Source: Adiantum capillus-veneris (lineage: Eukaryota > Streptophyta > Polypodiopsida > Polypodiales > Pteridaceae). Taken from it: a stretch of 64,000 nt of DNA. Of the stretch, positions 45,330 to 56,209 are shown piece after piece; position 1 is the stretch's first letter; the number at the start of each line of letters is the position of its first letter. The translations under genes were made by a program, and so were the position numbers. The DNA lies in the NCBI GenBank assembly GCA_014529385.2, contig CM043953.1:73683872-73747871 (forward strand). The letters are read 5' to 3'. Below the pieces are notes generated by a model that did not search any database, was not told the origin of the DNA, and saw nothing but the letters and a program-made list of their open reading frames with translations.

Positions 45330-45640
45330 CGCGCTCTTCTACTCATTGTTTCAGGTGATCTGTGAACTCTTCCATATGTCCTAGTCGAAAATCATGTCCT
45401 CTAGTTGCTTTATGGTGTCGTAGTCAAGAAATCTTGTACGGGTTATAGACACTGCCACCAAGAAAAGTGGTAAGACCTCCCATATTTGTGGGTTTTGGTT
45501 GAGTTCTTGTTGTCCCCACTCAATTGTTGTCCGAGGGAAGTACACACACCCCGATGTTGTTTTGGGGGGGGGGAGGGGGCTTCTACTCCCTTTTTTTGGT
45601 GGTTTGTGAACTCTTTCATATGTCTGTTTCAAGCCTTTGT
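45084..45640. repeat. ~292-bp tandem duplication with a 43-base G run
   Basis: Two copies start at 45084 (ATGGTCCTAGCCAAAAGTCA) and 45375 (ATGTCCTAGTCGAAAATCAT). The first copy has an uninterrupted G tract at about 45287-45329, the second GGGGGGGGGAGGGGG at about 45564-45578. Internal region of F; no coding potential apart from artefact frames of poly-Gly/poly-Pro. Confidence 0.85.
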
Positions 45641-45666
45641 CAGTGGTTTGGGCTTGAGGGGGGATT

Positions 45667-45781
45667 GTTGGGTTTCAAGCCCTTGTTTTCGTGTCTAACC
45701 CGTGTGGGAAGCTACCCTGTCACAAACTGATGCACATCACCCTAAAGTTTGGAGTTTTGCATGATAAAATTGTGGCTAATA
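45667..45781 (+). repeat. 3' LTR of F, first piece
   Basis: TGTTGGGTTTCAAGCCCTTG to GTGGCTAATA, matching 44069-44190. It ends in the LINE-1 target duplication. Confidence 0.85.
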
Positions 45782-46161
45782 CAATTGAAGCAAGTACACA
45801 ACTAGTTACTTTCCGCTCGCTACTGCTGCTCGCCCCCCCCTTGCTGCGCCATCGCTGCCCTCTCCCCCCCCCCCCCCCCCACCCCACTCGCTACCCCTGC
45901 GCGCTAACCTCTCCCCCCCCCAACCCGCTGCCCCTGCGCGCTGCTGCCCGCCCGCTGCCCCCCCCTGTTTTCGCGCTGCCCCACAGGCTGCCCGCTGCCC
46001 TCTTCTCGCGTTGCCATCCCCACCCCACCCCCCCCGTCCTCTTTGCTCCCGAAGGTCTTCTGCACCTGGCTCGGCAACGCTTTCTCTTCGGACAAGTGCT
46101 TGGCGTACTCGTTCGCAGATTTTCTTCATCGCCCGCTTCTTCGACTCAGCAGTAGACACAG

Positions 46162-48069
46162 ATGGAGGCTCCAGCTCCACCTCAGAGGGACTCGCCTGAA
46201 GCCCCCTCGCCCGACCCCGCTGAGCCCACCATTCGACTTGCTCTTACGCCGGCAGAGCAAGCGAGCCTTGCCACAGAGGTAGAACGCTTGCAGGCGACTT
46301 CTGTCATCTGCAAGGTTCTCGGCACTCGTCCCAGCAGAGGAGAGCTGCGAGATCTTCTCCAGGCCCGCCTCCTCGCAGAGGTGGGCAAGATCTTGGATAT
46401 CCAGATTCTCGGACGGGGGTACTACCAGATTGAGTTCGAGAGTTCCGAGATGGCCTCCAAGGTCATAGCTATGAGTCCATTGGCCATCCGAGCAGCACGC
46501 GCCCACTTTCGACAGTGGCGACATGGTTTTGACCCGTCTTCGGATGTGCTAGTAGAGGAGGCGGACATCCCCATATCAGTCTGCTTTCCGGGTTTACGGA
46601 GGGAGTACCTTCCACTTCTCTCCAGGATTGGCTCCGCCATCGGAACTGTCCTGGAGACACCTCGTACGGCAGCATCAGTAGCTGCCAAGGCGGCTGGCAT
46701 CCCTTCAGTTCGAGTTTTGGTCAGAGATACCCACACGCTCCCGAAGGTCATCCTTCTGCCTCGGGTGAGTGGGGGTTGGTTTAGACAGAGTGTGGAGTAC
46801 TCGGGTCTCCCGAATCAGTGTTTCATTTGCAGACAGATGGGCCACCTGGCGAAGGCCTGTCCACGGAGGAGACCACGACCCGCACCGCAGCCTCAGCCCC
46901 AGCCTGCCAAGGCTGGGCTACAGCCACAGCCAGCGACGCAGAGCACAGATCCAGCGCCACCCTCCGAGCCTGGGGCTCCAGCGGAGGAGGGGTGGCAGCA
47001 GGCCCGTGGCCGTCGACGCCAGGGGCCACAGCGACAGCCTGGCACTCAGAGTGGCCCCCAGGTGCCTACTCAGCAGTAGTGGGTTCCCACGGGGAACCGC
47101 TTTGGTCCTCTTGAGCAGGAGGACCCCCCTACGCCAGCCTCCACCTCCGCTTCACCCTCGCCAGCCGCTCCACCTTCCGATCTCCCCTCCTCCTCCTCAC
47201 GCCCTCCCCCGCCCTCTGCTACCTCTCTCTCCCCACCTCGCCCCCCCCATGTCTCTGCCGCCCCACCCCGCTTCTCCTCTCCCCCGCCCCCCCCCAGCCC
47301 CTTCTCCCCCTCCTCCTGCTTCAGTACCACAGTCGGCTCTGGAGACTGGACCCTTGCCGGCGGCTAGGAGATCTCTTGGCAGCGCCTTCGCCACGAGTCG
47401 CCTAGCGAGAGAGGGTCAACCCTTCTTGCGGCCCCCACTGCAGATTCAGACATCTCCTCTTGCAGCTATCCCTCGTGGTTTGACGAGCTTTGACCTCCGA
47501 CGCCGCTGGGATTTCTTCGATTACGGGATTACTCGTTTTCTTGGCGATTCCGCAGCAGACCACGAGGCAGCCTGCTTCAGAGTCCACGCTCTGTTCCTCG
47601 CCGCTAGGGGGACAGAGGCCTTGGACTCAGCAGTTGGTTTCTCCTTCCCCCTCTGTGGCAGGACTGAGACAGAGTGGTCCCTCGACTCAGTGGTGGGATG
47701 GTTGCATACACAGGTTCTCGAGTTCTCTCACCACATGGGAGAACTTGGCGTTACAGATCTGCTGCAGACTTTGTGGCCACTGGCCAAGTTTGCGGTGACA
47801 CCCCAGATTCAGCAGGATGTAGACACATTGTGGTGTACTTTTTTGCTGATACGCAGTGTTTGCCTTGCTATGTATTCATTCATGAGGACTCCTGGACAGA
47901 GGAGGTTGCTTTACGCACGGCTCGCTCTACTTGGGCTTGGACCAGGCACTCACTGCAGTCTCGCCTATCTAGAGGACGCTCGGATGCGGATTACTCCCCA
48001 TCCAAGCCTGCTTCGAAGATAGCTCGTCTTGCTGCTGCGGCAGCATCTGTTCTCTCTCGCTCCCCATGA
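46162..48069 (+). pseudogene. LINE ORF1 (RNA-binding protein), broken
   Basis: Starts MEAPAPPQRDSPEAP at 46162. After an N-terminal domain there is a zinc knuckle CFICRQMGHLAKAC (about 46821-46862), C-X2-C-X4-H-X4-C, the nucleic-acid-binding motif of plant L1-type ORF1. A Pro/Gln-rich part follows to a TAG at 47077-47079. Beyond it the sequence stays protein-like: a long Pro/Ser-rich stretch, a shift into another frame near the C runs (about 47285), and a return to the first frame before 47674-48069. The last codons overlap the ORF2 start (ATGA, 48066-48069). ORF1 normally binds and packages the LINE RNA. Confidence 0.8.
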
Positions 48070-50550
48070 GGATCGTCTCGTGGAACGTGCAGGGACTAGG
48101 TGGGCCCCAGTTTCAGCGACAGCGGGGCCGATTGCGTCAGAAGCTTCAGCGATGCCTTGTGGGAGGAGAGATTGATCTCCTTATGCTTCAGGAGCACCAT
48201 TTGTCTGAGAGCCGCATTCGGCGATGTGGTCAGATTCTGCGTGGATGCTATGATACCTTTTGGTCAGCTGCTTTTGGACCTGGAGGCATCCAGGGTGGGG
48301 TATGTATGACTATTGCGGACTCATTACAGCAGGCCATTGTGGGCAGAGGGATTATTGTACCAGGCAGGGCTCAGTGGATTACTATGCAGGTTCAGGGTAG
48401 CCTTGTGGGTTTCCTGAATATCTATGCGCCCAATGTGGCGAGTGCTCGTGCAGAGTTTTGGTCACAGATGGTTGAGTCTTTGCCACAGGTTGACCAGTGG
48501 TGTGTAGGAGGGGACTTCAACATGTTGGAGGACCCTTCTGACAGAATCGGAGGCAGCCATGCTACTGTGCATGGAGTCGAGTTAGCAGCTTGGGAGAGGT
48601 TTTGTATGACGTTGAGGGTCTCGGATACATGGCAGCATTCTTGCTTTGTGAGGCCTCCAGAGAGTCTTGCCTTCTCTAGATCGGACCGTCGAGTGGGAGG
48701 AGTGAATCTATCGCGCATAGATCGCTTCTACACTAGTGACCACTTCAGTGACTTGGGGGGATCAGTGGGCATCCTGGCAGGGACATCCTTCTCGGACCAT
48801 GCACCAGTGATCCTCACAGTGGCAGACAGGCAGAGGAGTGGGAGCACGTTGCTTCGCATCCCAGAGCGGGTCTTGTTGGACTCAGCACTCAGAGAGAGGG
48901 TCGAGGCTCTATGGACAGAGGGCATGGACAGCCAGGCTCCACCTGCAGACAGAGTGGCCTCAGGCCTAGCTCAGCTCAGCCACTTCTTTCTCCAGGAGTC
49001 TCTGGCTCGACGGGCTGCAGCGAGAGAGGAGGAGCAGCGTCTCAGACGAGGCATTGCTTCACTACAGAGGATACAGGAGCAGCATCCAGACAGTCCATGG
49101 TTGGAGGAGCAGCTTCAGCATGCTCGACAGGAGCTTGCTTGCACAGAGGAGAGGCGCCATGAGTTTGCCTTCCACCGGCATGCATCTCAGTGGACTCAGG
49201 TGGGTGACAGAGTGACAGGTGTTTTTTTTGAGACAGTGGGACCTCGGCACTCGCATGCCAAGGTCAATCAGTTGAGGAGACCCGATGGGTCAGTTGTTTG
49301 CGAGCCAGAGGATATGCGTGCAGTTGTTACTGACTTTTACCGTGAGCTTCTGTCGGCTGAGCCAGAGTCAGAGAGGCAGGATGCATGCAGGGAGCAGGTT
49401 TGGGCACAGATGCCTTGTCTTGTGACTGAGGAGATGCGGCAGAGGCTTGAGTTACCTCTTCAGCTTGAGGAGCTGCACACGGCTCTTAGGGCCCTCCCTC
49501 GTGGTAGCTGTCCAGGTGAGGATGGGCTGACTCCCAGCTTCTTCTTGGAGTACTGGGACCTGCTTGGCCCAGATCTTTGTAGTGCCTTTCAGTACATTCT
49601 GCACACAGGAGTGATGCCGGATAGCATGAGTGAGGGCCTGATTTACCTCATTCCTAAGGAGGGTGGCTCCTTGGATGAGATTCGACAGTGGCGTCCCATC
49701 ACCATTCTCAACTCAGCCTACAAAATTCTTGCCAAGGCTCTGAGTTTGAGGATTCAGCCACTTTTGGAGAGCCTTATACATGGGACTCAGACAGGTTTTG
49801 TCAAGGAACGCAGTATCCTTGACAACATCTTCACTTTTTGGGAGGCTTCTGCCCTTGCACGGCTCCGTGGGTCATTGGCAGGAGGAGAGTCTCACAGTTG
49901 AGTTCTTGGCAGCTTTTTGGCAGAGGCTGTGGGACTCCAGACAGCCGAGGCGCGTCACCTTGTTCCAGTGGTTGGTTGCACACAGAGCCACAGCAGTAGG
50001 GAGCTGGCTTGTACATTGTGGTCTCTCGGCCGCATGTACAACCTGTGACCAGTTGGTGGAGAGTCAGCGACACTGTCTTTGGGACTGTCCCTCGGCCCAG
50101 CAGGTGTGGCTACGAGTTCTTCGGCTGATGCCTGCCCTCTCCACGGCTCGACAGTTCACTTGGGGGGCGGCGGCTTGGTCCACCCTCACGGGCCCGGCAC
50201 TTCAGTTTGAGCTATCTTCCACCAGCAGGATGATAGTGATACAGGGGGGTCGACCTACACTCCAGCCTGCTACAGACCTTACTCCACAGGAGTGGAGCAG
50301 TGAGAGAGCGGAGTGTTGGGAGCTCATCAACGGCCTAGCTCTCTGGTTCATCTGGCGGGCCCGTTGTTTCCGCATCTTTGAGGCTCGCCTTGTACCACCA
50401 GCAGAGACTGTTCGTGACTTTTGGCTAGAGTTGATCCATACTCTCAGAGGACAGCTTGAGGGACTACAGGGCTGCTCCGACCGCATGCGGGAGCGCCGCG
50501 AGGCTTTCCTTCGTCTCTGGCGCCCTGGGCCGTTTTACTCCATGGTCTAG
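48066..50550 (+). pseudogene. LINE ORF2: endonuclease, partial RT, zinc-binding tail
   Basis: ORF2 makes the nick and copies the RNA. 48066-48830 is an apurinic-type endonuclease: MRIVSWNVQGLGG, LLMLQEHHLSE, CVGGDFNMLEDPSDR, SRIDRFYTS, FSDHAPVIL. The RT N-terminal motifs follow: GSCPGEDGLTPSFFLEYW, QWRPITILNSAYKILAK, TQTGFVKERSILDNI. At about 49865 the sequence jumps, with a frame change, to the C-terminal zinc-binding region (FQWLVAHRATAVGSWL, CTTCDQLVESQRHCLWDC). RT motifs A, B and the Y/FADD centre are missing, probably over 1 kb. The remaining parts are well kept; the element cannot copy itself. Confidence 0.9.
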
Positions 50551-50740
50551 GGGGTGCTCAGATGGCACTACTGTCCACCTGTGTGGCTTTTCCCTCCTCC
50601 CATCTCTTGATTTAGCCCTATTGTATATATGCTGTTTTTTCATCGGGAGAGTCTCCCCATCATGTTTGTTGTAGCCCTCTCCTGCAGAGGTGGATGTAGC
50701 CCTATGGGCAGCTTTCATTAACTAATAGAAGGATCTTTTT

Positions 50741-50755
50741 CTCGGAAAAAAAAAA
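50741..50755 (+). other. LINE-1 3' A tail
   Basis: CTCGG followed by about eleven A, merging with the A of the target duplication. Confidence 0.8.
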
Positions 50756-50768
50756 ATTGTGGCTAATA

Positions 50769-50811
50769 TTAGTCTAGCTATTCTATAAATGTAAATGTCA
50801 AATATAGCGTG
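50769..50811 (+). repeat. 3' LTR of F, second piece
   Basis: TTAGTCTAGCTATTCTATAA to ATATAGCGTG, matching 44186-44234 in the 5' LTR; it lies between the two LINE insertions. Confidence 0.8.
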
Positions 50812-50842
50812 AATTGTTCGGAGGGATGAGCATGCCAGATAT

Positions 50843-53800
50843 ATGTGGGTTAGAGTGAGAGTAGAGACAAGGAGGCCACTCTACATTGCAATATGCTATT
50901 TTGCCCCCAGCACATCTCATTATGCATCACCCAAGGGGGAGTCACCCTACATGATATTGGATGAGGACATATGGGAGTTCTCTAGGGATGGAGATGTCAT
51001 TCTTTTGGGAGACTTCAATGCCAGGATGGGCCAGTCTGAGACAGCTTTCTACGATACTTCAGAGGAAATGTTGAGAGAATTGGATGTCAATGATATGGAT
51101 TGGCCAAGTGTTCGTAGGATGAAGAGCACACTGGATATGGGGGATATCTGACAGATTTGGGGATTGCACATGGACTGGCCATCTTGAATGGCCTCCACAG
51201 ATTTCGAGCGTCGAGTGGGTTAACTTGCTTTCCTCATAGACATGGAGCAAGCCCAATGGATTATGTTTTGGCTCAACCTAGTTTCATACCCTCTATTCAG
51301 GACTTTACAGTCGGGCCCAGGTAGCAGTAGATCATGCTCTCCTCACGTTTACAATCTCATTCCAGTTCAACACAGCTCAACTGGCACAGACACCTACGCA
51401 TACCCGATACACTTTTACTTCAGAGACTGATTCTGTCTACATAGATGGTATCTACAAACGCTTATGCACAGAGGATCCGGGGAGACCTCTAGGGGAGCTC
51501 ACTTATATATTGACAGAGACACTACAGGATGCAGCAGCAGAGGCATACCCCCATACTGAGCTTGGGCAACGCCGACGTTCTGGGAGCACACCCCAAAATA
51601 GCTGGTATGATCCCGACTTCAGAGGGAGGGGGCAGCCACCTCTTCCAGATCCGCCAAAGCCATGCCCACACACGTGTGCTTTCTTTACCGCCGAGATGGT
51701 AAAGAAAGCCATTGATAGGATGAAGACTAGGAGAGCATATGATCACGATGGCCTGGTAGCAGAGCATCTTATACATGCCAAAGATTTTCTTGTTGAGCTT
51801 CTAGCCATAGTAACAGGGGACGCCCTTTTTCGGGCTTCCCGTCCCCACTTGCCGTCCCGCTCTCTTTTTTACACTAAAAATCCATTTCAGCCCCGTCCCC
51901 CGTCCCCCGTTCCCCCGTCCCGGAATGCGTCCCTTGTGACTATGCTTCTAGCAGTGATGTTCAATCGTGCCATGTGCGAGGGCCTACCTGATACTTGGAG
52001 TTTGTTCATGATTGTACCTATCTTCAAGTCAAGGGACCCTATGGAACCTGGGAACTACCGCGTTATCATGATTGGACACACATTGGCACGGTTGTAAGCA
52101 TCCATCCTTGAGTAGTAGTTGAGTAGATGGGTAGAGAGAGAGGGTGCACGGGCAGCAGGTTAGGCGGGTTTCAAAAGAGGTTTCTCTACTCTTTATCATA
52201 TTCTGACACTTAGAGCCATTATTGAGGAGGGGAGATCAGGTGGGAGACGTCTATATTGTTGCTTTGTGGACTTCCACAAAGCCTTCGATACAGTGCCCAG
52301 AGCCAGATTGATGCGCAGACTGTAGGAGATGGGGGTTCCAAAAGAGTTGATTTGGGGGATCATGGCTCTTTACAAGTCGGTAGTGGGGCATGTACGCACT
52401 CCAGAGGGGATTTCTGATTTGGTTCACTCCACTATTGGGGTGAAACAAGGCTGCGTGCTATCTCCTACACTATTCGGCATGTATGTGGATGAGGTTGCCG
52501 ACTACATTGAGAGGGATGGTGATAGAGGAGCACAATTGGCAGGGACATGGATCCCAATATTGTTATATGCTGATGATATTGTTCTGATTTCCAACTCCCC
52601 CGAGGAGAATGTAGTGTCATTTAGATGCTTTATACACATTTGCCCACGATAGTGGATTGTCTGTTAACCTGGGGAAAACCAAGGTTATGGTGTTTAACAC
52701 CACACCATAGTGGGTCAGGAGGTCAGCACCTACTTTTACATATGCCCATGAGACGGTGGAGTATACAGATTGCATACACCTATCTTGGGGTAGTCTTCAG
52801 TGGACCGGCATTTTCATTGAGGAGAGCAGCAGAGACTAGATTGGCGAGACCTTATGCAGCCTTGGGAGGTTTGGAGAAGATGTGTTTGCAGGTTCAGTTT
52901 CAGGAACCTCGAACAAAGCTGTGGCTTTTTAACACTCTAGTGGCTTCAGCTATGCTCTATGGGGTTCAGACCTGGGGGCCCTCAGTTGACTACCAGGGCA
53001 GATCTGGTAGCACTGATGAATGGAGATGTATGGAGAGGCCTCTAGTCTCTATGATCTCTCGGATGATTCGGGCTAAGGCCTCAGCGCCACATGAGATTAT
53101 TCGGGCTGAGCTAGCTGCCCCTCCTCTCGTAGTTGACACAACATGTGGTATGGGCAGATGACATCATGGTTTCAGTCACATGGCTTCAGCATGGATAGAC
53201 TGCCTCCATTCCAGTACTCCTTGGATGCACCCTCCCTCTCTCACACGGACAGAGACCACTAGACTTATACGTCAGGATTTGATTCAGCTAGATACCAGAA
53301 GCACATGGATACAGCCGGTACAAGAGTTGGGCACGAAGATGGCTTTCTATAGAGAGCATCTCCTCCAACTAACAGAGGATGGACATGTGATCAGATCGGC
53401 CTATATGGACACTCATTTATCCTATGGGATATGATGTGCTATTGGTCAGATGCGCACATCATCGCATCAGCTAGAATTGAGACTGGCAGATTTAGGAGAG
53501 TACTAGCAAAAGCCAGGATATGCCAGTCATGTCATATAGAGCCAGAGACACATCACATTTGTCATTGTCCGGTATACTATGAGATACGAGGCCGCTTTCA
53601 CTGTCTATTCAGAGAGGGCTTTGGACCGTTGGCTAGAGTTATGAGATATCAGGATCAGAGATGCCTCGGGTTGTTTTTGCTAGAGCTGCGCAGACAGGGA
53701 AAGTCGCTTGAGGAGATCAGGTAGTGGGAGACATTCACATAGGGAGATCACTGGAGGGACTCAGCAACTGGATGAGCATGCTTCACAGCAGACTTCAGAG

Positions 53801-53932
53801 CCCACTTCTACCAGAGGTATATTAGTGGACAAAGCCACTGAGCTCGGGAGAGCTAGACGCCAGTCTACGGGGGCGACCACGACATCGACGGAGGCTCCAC
53901 CAAAGAATCAGGACTATTCTAGCACGACATAG
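50843..53932 (+). pseudogene. LINE-2 polyprotein: endonuclease end and reverse transcriptase
   Basis: Endonuclease: GDVILLGDFNARMG (about 50980-51030) and HRHGASPMDYVLA. A linker (51510-52097) follows, with NYRVIMIGHTLARL at the RT start. RT motifs: YCCFVDFHKAFDTVPRARL (about 52257-52313), GVKQGCVLSPTLFGMYVDE (about 52438-52494) and the catalytic YADD in LLYADDIVLIS (about 52561-52595). The tail has CQSCHIEPETHHICHC (about 53524-53571), a Cys/His zinc-like motif. At least five stops or frameshifts. The motif wording differs from plant L1 elements; clade not assigned. Confidence 0.82.
51806..51944. mobile_element. 139-bp hAT-type MITE
   Basis: Left end CATAGTAACAGGGGACGC, right end inverted CATAGTCACAAGGGACGC, 16 of 18 matching. 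CTTCTAGC precedes (51798-51805) and follows (51945-51952), an 8-bp duplication as made by hAT transposases. Insert plus duplication is 147 bp (49 codons), so the LINE-2 frame is kept. The inside has CCCCGTCCC repeats. No coding capacity of its own. Confidence 0.92.
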
Positions 53933-54135
53933 GAGACACCCAATACGACTAGTTACAGAGGCGGACATTGACGAAGCTCTTCAGCGACCGATGCAATACT
54001 TTCTCGGACAACGCCTGATGCTGGACATTTTGGGGCATGGATGATGATGATGATGATAATTTTCAGGCTGATTATTTTAGTCTTTTAGGATTGTATCAGT
54101 TTGGTCTCATAGATCATTTTGGCCTTTTGAAGACG

Positions 54136-54239
54136 TTTGATATAACATTTCATTTCATTTCTCTCTCTGTGCTGCTCCAAGCTCGCTCTCGTACCATGGC
54201 TTGCCTTCGACTACACCCACTATAGCTGCAAACCTAAGA
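54136..54239 (+). repeat. 3' LTR of F, third piece
   Basis: CTCTCTCTGTGCTGCTCCAAGCTCG (from about 54156) to CAAACCTAAGA, matching 44270-44350. The final CA has become GA. The left limit is uncertain. Confidence 0.75.
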
Positions 54240-55443
54240 GCAGAGGCAACGCTACACGAGAGGCAGAGACAGCAAGCATGTATCTAGGAGAGACATGAGT
54301 CTCCTCGTGAGTCCTCAGTATCAGGTATTTCAAGAAGACAAAGGAGGGATGCAAGAAAGCAAGGAGCAGAGGCAAAGAAAAGAAGACATGCATATAGGCA
54401 CAGGGATTCCACAGCTGGAATTCCATTTTCTTCAGATGATCCCCCTTCTTCAGCTAGAGCTTGATGGATTGGCTTCTACTAGGACCCCTCTTGATCATGC
54501 AGATAGAGATGATACTCCTCTTGCTGTGCGGAGGAGAACTGCCATAATCACGTGAACACAAAATGGATACGTATGCATAACAGGAAACCGGGATGCCTTT
54601 GGTGGGAGCAGGGGCCTAAAGATGTGAACAGTTCTCAATGTGATTTCGATAAGCTTGGAGCTGGAATTCCATTTTCTTCAGTTGATCCCCCTTCTTCAGC
54701 TAGAGCTTGATGGATTGGCTTCTACTAGGACCCCTCTTGATCATGCAGATAGAGATGATACTCCTCTTGCTGTGCGGGGCAGAATTGCCATAATCACGCG
54801 GAACACAAAATGGGTACGCATAACAGGAAACTGGGATGCCTTTGGTGGGAGCAGGGGCCTAAAATGTGAACAGCTCTCAATGTGATTTCGATAAGCTTGG
54901 TGATTGTATGGACAAATGTGACAATGTCAATATGAGGACCAGGCACATAGGCAAATATGGCTGTCAGGTAGCAAGAGCAGCTGTACAATTGCATGCCTGA
55001 CGGGCAAGCAATCCATAATCAAGGGCCTGTGTAGAATTTGAACCCCTTACCAACCCCCCCGCCCCCCGTGTCACACACCCTCCGACCCACCCAAAAATCC
55101 CTTCTTCTTGCAAAAAGACTAGAAACCAAAAATGGCAATAGACTTGTGAAAATGGTGAGGGAAATTTGACACTTTCAGAAATTTCCCAAAACTTAAGGCT
55201 CCAACTGGGCAAGAGAGATTTTACAAGAAGACCACCAAATAACACCAATTCTAGATCCAGTGTAAGCAGGAAAAAAAAAAAAAGAGGCTGCCCTTTGGAA
55301 AAATCCATTCAACTCAACATGCAGGAAGGAAATGGTTGAAGGGGCTAAAGGATTATGTGATAAATACAGACTTCATGCTCGTATGAATTCTTTTTTCTGT
55401 TCTTCCCCTTGACTCTAATTTGAATTTCTCTGTAATTGATCAG
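54240..55443. other. non-coding region before the HPRT exons
   Basis: 54414-54900 is a 246-bp tandem duplication. The rest has short A and C runs and no recognisable exon. The right end (TTGATCAG at 55443) is the acceptor of an HPRT intron, so this stretch, and possibly more of the repeats to its left, lies within that intron if the gene is intact. Confidence 0.5.
54414..54900. repeat. 246-bp tandem duplication
   Basis: Copies start GCTGGAATTCCATTTTCTTC at 54414 and 54660 and run to GATAAGCTTGG. Both keep a similar open frame (LLQLELDGLASTRTPLDHAD) which resembles nothing known. Confidence 0.88.
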
Positions 55444-56209
55444 GTAGAGGATATAATCGATACTGGAACAACCTTAGCTCGCTTGGTGCTATATTTAAGT
55501 GGGAGAGGAGCAGCTTCTGTTTCAGTTTGTGCTTTTCTTGACAAAGTATCTCGCAGAAAGATTCCTCTGCAGCTTCCTGCTGGAAGTAGGTTTTACAGAG
55601 GTTTTGAGGTATTTTGTAATGAGTTTTTCAGCATTTCATTTCATTATATTTTGAGGTATATTACGTTACTAAGAAAATGTTCGTGTGCGGTTCTCTATGT
55701 AGTTGAAGACTCACACTGTTATTAGTTTTATTTGAGATACCATTTTAAGTGCTAGTCCAAAAGGTTGGCTTTTCTGATTGTGTCTTTCATTATCTCTAAT
55801 CCATTATTCAGCATGAGGGATTGTAGTGCTAAACAGTCATTATTACATTGGTCCATTGGGATCTAAGCTGTCAACAGAGTTATGACAATGTGTGGGACAG
55901 CATCTCTTATTTTCTCTGGAATCCAGTAGTAAGCACTGCAAATAATCTTGCAGATGTGTGTTGACCTTAAGAAATGTTGTAATTTGCAGTGTCCGGATGA
56001 TTTTGTGGTGGGGTACGGAATGGATTTTGCTGAGCAATACCGGAATCTGCCATACATTGGAGTCTTGAAGCCCTCAAAGTACAGGTATACAGAACATTGC
56101 TTGTTGTCTATAGATAATTGAAGTTGTGAAATTATGCTTGGTTTTGTTCATTCCGTGCTCGCATGCTTTGACTAATAGTCTGCAAATTTGCAGCTCATTG
56201 CCAGACTAG
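55444..56209 (+). CDS. HPRT: hypoxanthine-guanine phosphoribosyltransferase, last three exons
   Basis: The enzyme joins hypoxanthine or guanine to PRPP in purine salvage. Exons: 55444-55608 (165 bp), 55990-56084 (95 bp), 56194-56209 (16 bp). Introns 55609-55989 and 56085-56193 both begin GT and end AG, and the acceptor before 55444 is CAG. The exons total 276 bp, a whole number of codons, and end in [14 protein letters not shown] is the PRPP-binding motif; [19 protein letters not shown] and [12 protein letters not shown] are the conserved C-terminal block of HPRT. All expected residues are present and no stop intervenes. The first part of the protein (roughly the N-terminal 100 residues) is not found in the window. 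Either a long intron filled by transposons precedes, or this is a cut-off gene end. Confidence 0.85.

Larger units (their letters stand above)
45782..50752 (+). mobile_element. LINE retrotransposon LINE-1, internally deleted
   Basis: Non-LTR element with 5' leader, ORF1, ORF2 and a terminal A run. AAAATTGTGGCTAATA at 45766-45781 recurs after the A run (about 50753-50768), a 13-16 bp target duplication with poly-A, as made by target-primed reverse transcription. The flanks rejoin as one LTR of element F. GC content is visibly higher than in the surroundings. ORF2 lacks the reverse transcriptase catalytic core. Confidence 0.93.
50812..54135 (+). mobile_element. second LINE (LINE-2), decayed
   Basis: A non-LTR element of a type different from LINE-1: no similarity at protein level beyond general RT motifs, and lower GC. 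The 5' end is truncated within the endonuclease. The 3' end has a GATGATGATGATGATAAT run near 54041-54058 and no clear A tail. Bounds are set by the F LTR sequence on both sides; the right limit is uncertain by some tens of bases. An imperfect duplication (AAATATAGCGTGA against GATATAACATTT) may flank it. Confidence 0.75.
44069..54239 (+). mobile_element. small non-coding LTR element F, 3' LTR split by two LINEs
   Basis: 5' LTR 44069-44350, primer site, a 1.3-kb internal region without retroelement proteins, a purine tract (CTTGAGGGGGGAT, ending 45666) and a 3' LTR in three pieces: 45667-45781, 50769-50811 and about 54136-54239. Together the pieces give about 262 bp, close to the 282 bp of the 5' LTR. 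Without the LINEs F is about 1.9 kb, a non-autonomous element. No target duplication could be confirmed because both outer ends are worn. Confidence 0.82.

Noticed and set aside
45152..45384. Poly-Gly and poly-Pro frames around the G tract
   Set aside because: Artefacts of the homopolymer and of the C-rich LINE leader (also 45806-46180).
46769..47480. Proline-rich frame overlapping LINE ORF1
   Set aside because: Up to about 47285 it is an alternate frame of ORF1 driven by CCx-rich DNA; only its later part may belong to ORF1 after a frameshift.
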